Origin: Planctomycetales bacterium
GTDB taxonomy: Bacteria; Planctomycetota; Planctomycetia; Pirellulales; UBA7805
Length of the DNA: 13,823 nt
Direction of reading: 5' to 3'
Assembly (NCBI GenBank): GCA_011772275.1
Contig: WVZU01000390.1
Location: 1-13,823, forward strand
The notes below the pieces were generated by a model. The model saw nothing but the letters and a program-made list of their open reading frames with translations, had not been told where the DNA came from and searched no databases. Positions 12,299 through 13,823 of the stretch are shown one piece after another; position 1 is the first letter of the stretch; each line of letters begins with the position of its first letter. The position numbers and the translations under genes were made by a program.

Positions 12299-13579
12299 AT
12301 GGACATCTTTGCCGAACTCACCTGGCGACAGTCGATCCACCAGACCACCGACGACGCCTTCCTGCCCGGTTGGCTGGCGGCGGGCGGACGCACGCTTTAC
12401 GCAGGCTTCGACCCTACTTCCAACGGACTGCACGTGGGCAATTTCGTGCCGCTGATGATGCTGCGCCGCTTTCAACGCGCCGGCCACAAACCCATCGCGC
12501 TGGCCGGCGGGGCGACCGGCATGATCGGCGATCCCAGCGGCAAAAGCGACGAACGGAACCTGCTGTGCGAGGAAACCATCCAAGCCAACGTGGCCGCGAT
12601 ATCGACCGAATTAAGACAGTTTCTGGATTTTGACGCAGGGCCCCACGCGGCTCAGCTGGTCAACAATTACCAATGGATGAAAGACTGGTCCTACCTCAGA
12701 TTCCTCCGCGAAATCGGTAAAAACTTTCCGGTCAATGTCATGCTGGCCAAAGATTCCGTCAGGGGACGGTTGGACCGCGATGACGGCGGCATCAGCTATA
12801 CCGAATTCAGCTACATGCTGCTGCAGGCGTATGACTTCGTGAAATTGCACTCAGACTACGGTTGCGAACTGCAGGTGGGCGGTAGCGACCAGTGGGGAAA
12901 TATTACCGCTGGGATCGACCTGGCGCGACGCATGGGACACGGCCAGCTGTACGGCATCACCTGCCCGCTGCTGACCAAAAGGGACGGCACGAAGATGGGC
13001 AAGACCGAAGCCGGCGCGATCTGGCTGTCTCCACAGAAAACCAGCCCTTACGCGTTTTACCAGTACTGGTACAACGTCGAAGATGACGACGTGGGAAATT
13101 GTTTGCGGCTGTTGAGCGAACTATCGCGCGATGAGATCGAATCGCTGGACGCCGCACGTGCCGCAGATGCCGGCCGCCGCGATAGCCAGCAAAGGCTGGC
13201 CGAGGATCTGACCCGCCTGGTTCACGGTGACCAGGGCCTGGCAAAGGCTCGTCAGGCATCCCAGGTCCTGTTTGGCGCCGAAATCGACGACCTTTCCGAT
13301 GCGGACCTGGCCGAAATCTTTGCCGATGTACCCAGCAGCCAGCTGGCGCGAGATCGCCTGAGCGGCGACGGGCTGAATATCATCGACGCCCTCACCCATG
13401 CGGGACTGGCCAACAGCAAAGCCGAAGCGCGGCGGACGATCACCCAGGGCGGCGCGTATGTGAACAACCGTCGGGTGGAAGACATCGAGCGGAACCTGAA
13501 AGCGGATGACCTGGCCAGCGAGTCGATTGTCGTCCTGCGAGCCGGTAAAAAACGTTACGCACTGCTCAGCTTCCAGTAG
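12299..13579 (+). CDS. tyrS: tyrosyl-tRNA synthetase
   Basis: This cytoplasmic class I synthetase charges tRNA-Tyr with tyrosine. The 426-aa protein has normal bacterial length and full architecture: TLYAGFDPT (32-40) with the tyrosine-binding Tyr34, the HIGH-type motif HVGN (45-48), GGATGMIGDPSG (70-81), YTEFSYMLLQAYDF (167-180), GGSDQWGN (194-201), the KMSKS-type loop KMGKT (232-236), and a C-terminal S4 RNA-binding domain (about 360-420, with GGAYVNNRRV at 384-393). All expected active-site segments are present. The ATG at 12299 begins the alignable protein, but the upstream CTTTCTTCCTCCC offers no ribosome site, so initiation is probably SD-independent. It is likely transcribed alone or by read-through from ispD. 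Confidence 0.95.
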   Translation: MDIFAELTWRQSIHQTTDDAFLPGWLAAGGRTLYAGFDPTSNGLHVGNFVPLMMLRRFQRAGHKPIALAGGATGMIGDPSGKSDERNLLCEETIQANVAAISTELRQFLDFDAGPHAAQLVNNYQWMKDWSYLRFLREIGKNFPVNVMLAKDSVRGRLDRDDGGISYTEFSYMLLQAYDFVKLHSDYGCELQVGGSDQWGNITAGIDLARRMGHGQLYGITCPLLTKRDGTKMGKTEAGAIWLSPQKTSPYAFYQYWYNVEDDDVGNCLRLLSELSRDEIESLDAARAADAGRRDSQQRLAEDLTRLVHGDQGLAKARQASQVLFGAEIDDLSDADLAEIFADVPSSQLARDRLSGDGLNIIDALTHAGLANSKAEARRTITQGGAYVNNRRVEDIERNLKADDLASESIVVLRAGKKRYALLSFQ

Positions 13580-13684
13580 ACAGGCCACCACCACCTCCCG
13601 AAGGGCCAAGGCCTCCATTCCCCCCCGGCCACAACAAACACAACGGACCCGCAACATCCGCTCACCCGCAACGGCGATACCTGG

Positions 13685-13701
13685 CGACCCCTCACGGGTC
13701 G
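13685..13701. repeat. small hairpin downstream of tyrS
   Basis: CGACCC and GGGTCG form a 6-bp stem around CTCAC, with no T-run after it. The arms share the GGGTCGG/CCGACCC sequence of the larger inverted repeat that starts 27 bp later, so they may belong to the same element. Confidence 0.35.
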
Positions 13702-13727
13702 GACGCGTAACACAGTCGGGACCTGAC

Positions 13728-13808
13728 GGGGTCGGGAGTCTTTTTCGCCACTGAAAAACCCGGCATCGATCGATAGGGGGACAAGTGGCGAAAAAGACTC
13801 CCGACCCC
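13728..13808. repeat. perfect 25-bp inverted repeat, REP/BIME-like or terminator
   Basis: The arms 13728-13752 and 13784-13808 are exact reverse complements over 25 bp (GGGGTCGGGAGTC, then TTTTT, then CGCCACT) with a 31-base spacer containing ATCGATCGAT (13766-13775). It begins 149 bp after the tyrS stop. The T5 inside each arm (13740-13745 and its complement) could act in termination in either direction, but the arm length and GTCGGGAGTC ends are more like repeats associated with REP elements; that assignment is inference. An element may continue beyond the window's edge. Confidence 0.75.
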
Positions 13809-13823
13809 CTCCGGTCGCGGAAC

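Noticed and set aside
13708..13714. GTAACAC near the right edge, resembling the MITE end
   Set aside because: Only seven bases match the terminal repeat and no partner end or target duplication is visible in the window.

Overview
This 13.8 kb window is GC-rich bacterial DNA that most resembles a member of the Planctomycetota (Pirellulales-like). That placement is an inference from gene content: a secreted protein with WxxGxW-type repeats and an Arg/Ser/Gly-rich tail, a membrane kinase-like protein carrying the pre-kinase segment usual in planctomycete kinases, an M50 protease with a rhomboid-type C-terminal tail, mostly short transcription units, and several starts with weak or no Shine-Dalgarno sequence. 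No rRNA, tRNA, CRISPR array or complete insertion sequence was found.

Layout. 1-641 is mostly intergenic: a doubtful small minus-strand ORF (120-320), a near-consensus promoter (383-411), and a long leader holding a hairpin and one copy of a dispersed repeat. 642-2849 encodes a secreted WxxGxW-repeat protein, followed 13 bp later by an RmlD-like reductase (2863-3888) that lacks the catalytic lysine. Convergent to it, with a 4-bp TTAA overlap, is a fungal-type (Fcy1-like) cytosine deaminase (3885-4334, minus). Directly upstream of the deaminase lies a 130-bp MITE-like element (4366-4495) with GTAA-starting terminal inverted repeats and an 8-bp target duplication, next to a 17-bp tandem repeat. 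5025-7325 encodes a transmembrane pseudokinase, convergent with a Nudix ADP-ribose pyrophosphatase (7368-7922, minus). A divergent promoter region leads into an M50/site-2-type membrane protease (8069-9097), which has a good intrinsic terminator. Then come a GAF/HD-GYP protein (9310-10947), a gene-free stretch with a repeat copy and a C-rich tract (10948-11413), ispD (11414-12151) and tyrS (12299-13579). The window ends in a perfect 25-bp inverted repeat.

How the genes fit together. There is one likely two-gene operon (the repeat protein and the reductase). The rest look like single transcription units: housekeeping (ispD in the MEP isoprenoid pathway, tyrS in translation, cytosine salvage, ADP-ribose clean-up) mixed with membrane and signalling proteins (pseudokinase, intramembrane protease, HD-GYP). 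No defence system or biosynthetic cluster was recognised. The most unusual content is in the mobile and repeat DNA (MITE, dispersed repeat family, terminal inverted repeat, G4-prone tract) and in three proteins with altered active sites or domain combinations (pseudokinase, reductase, M50 protease).
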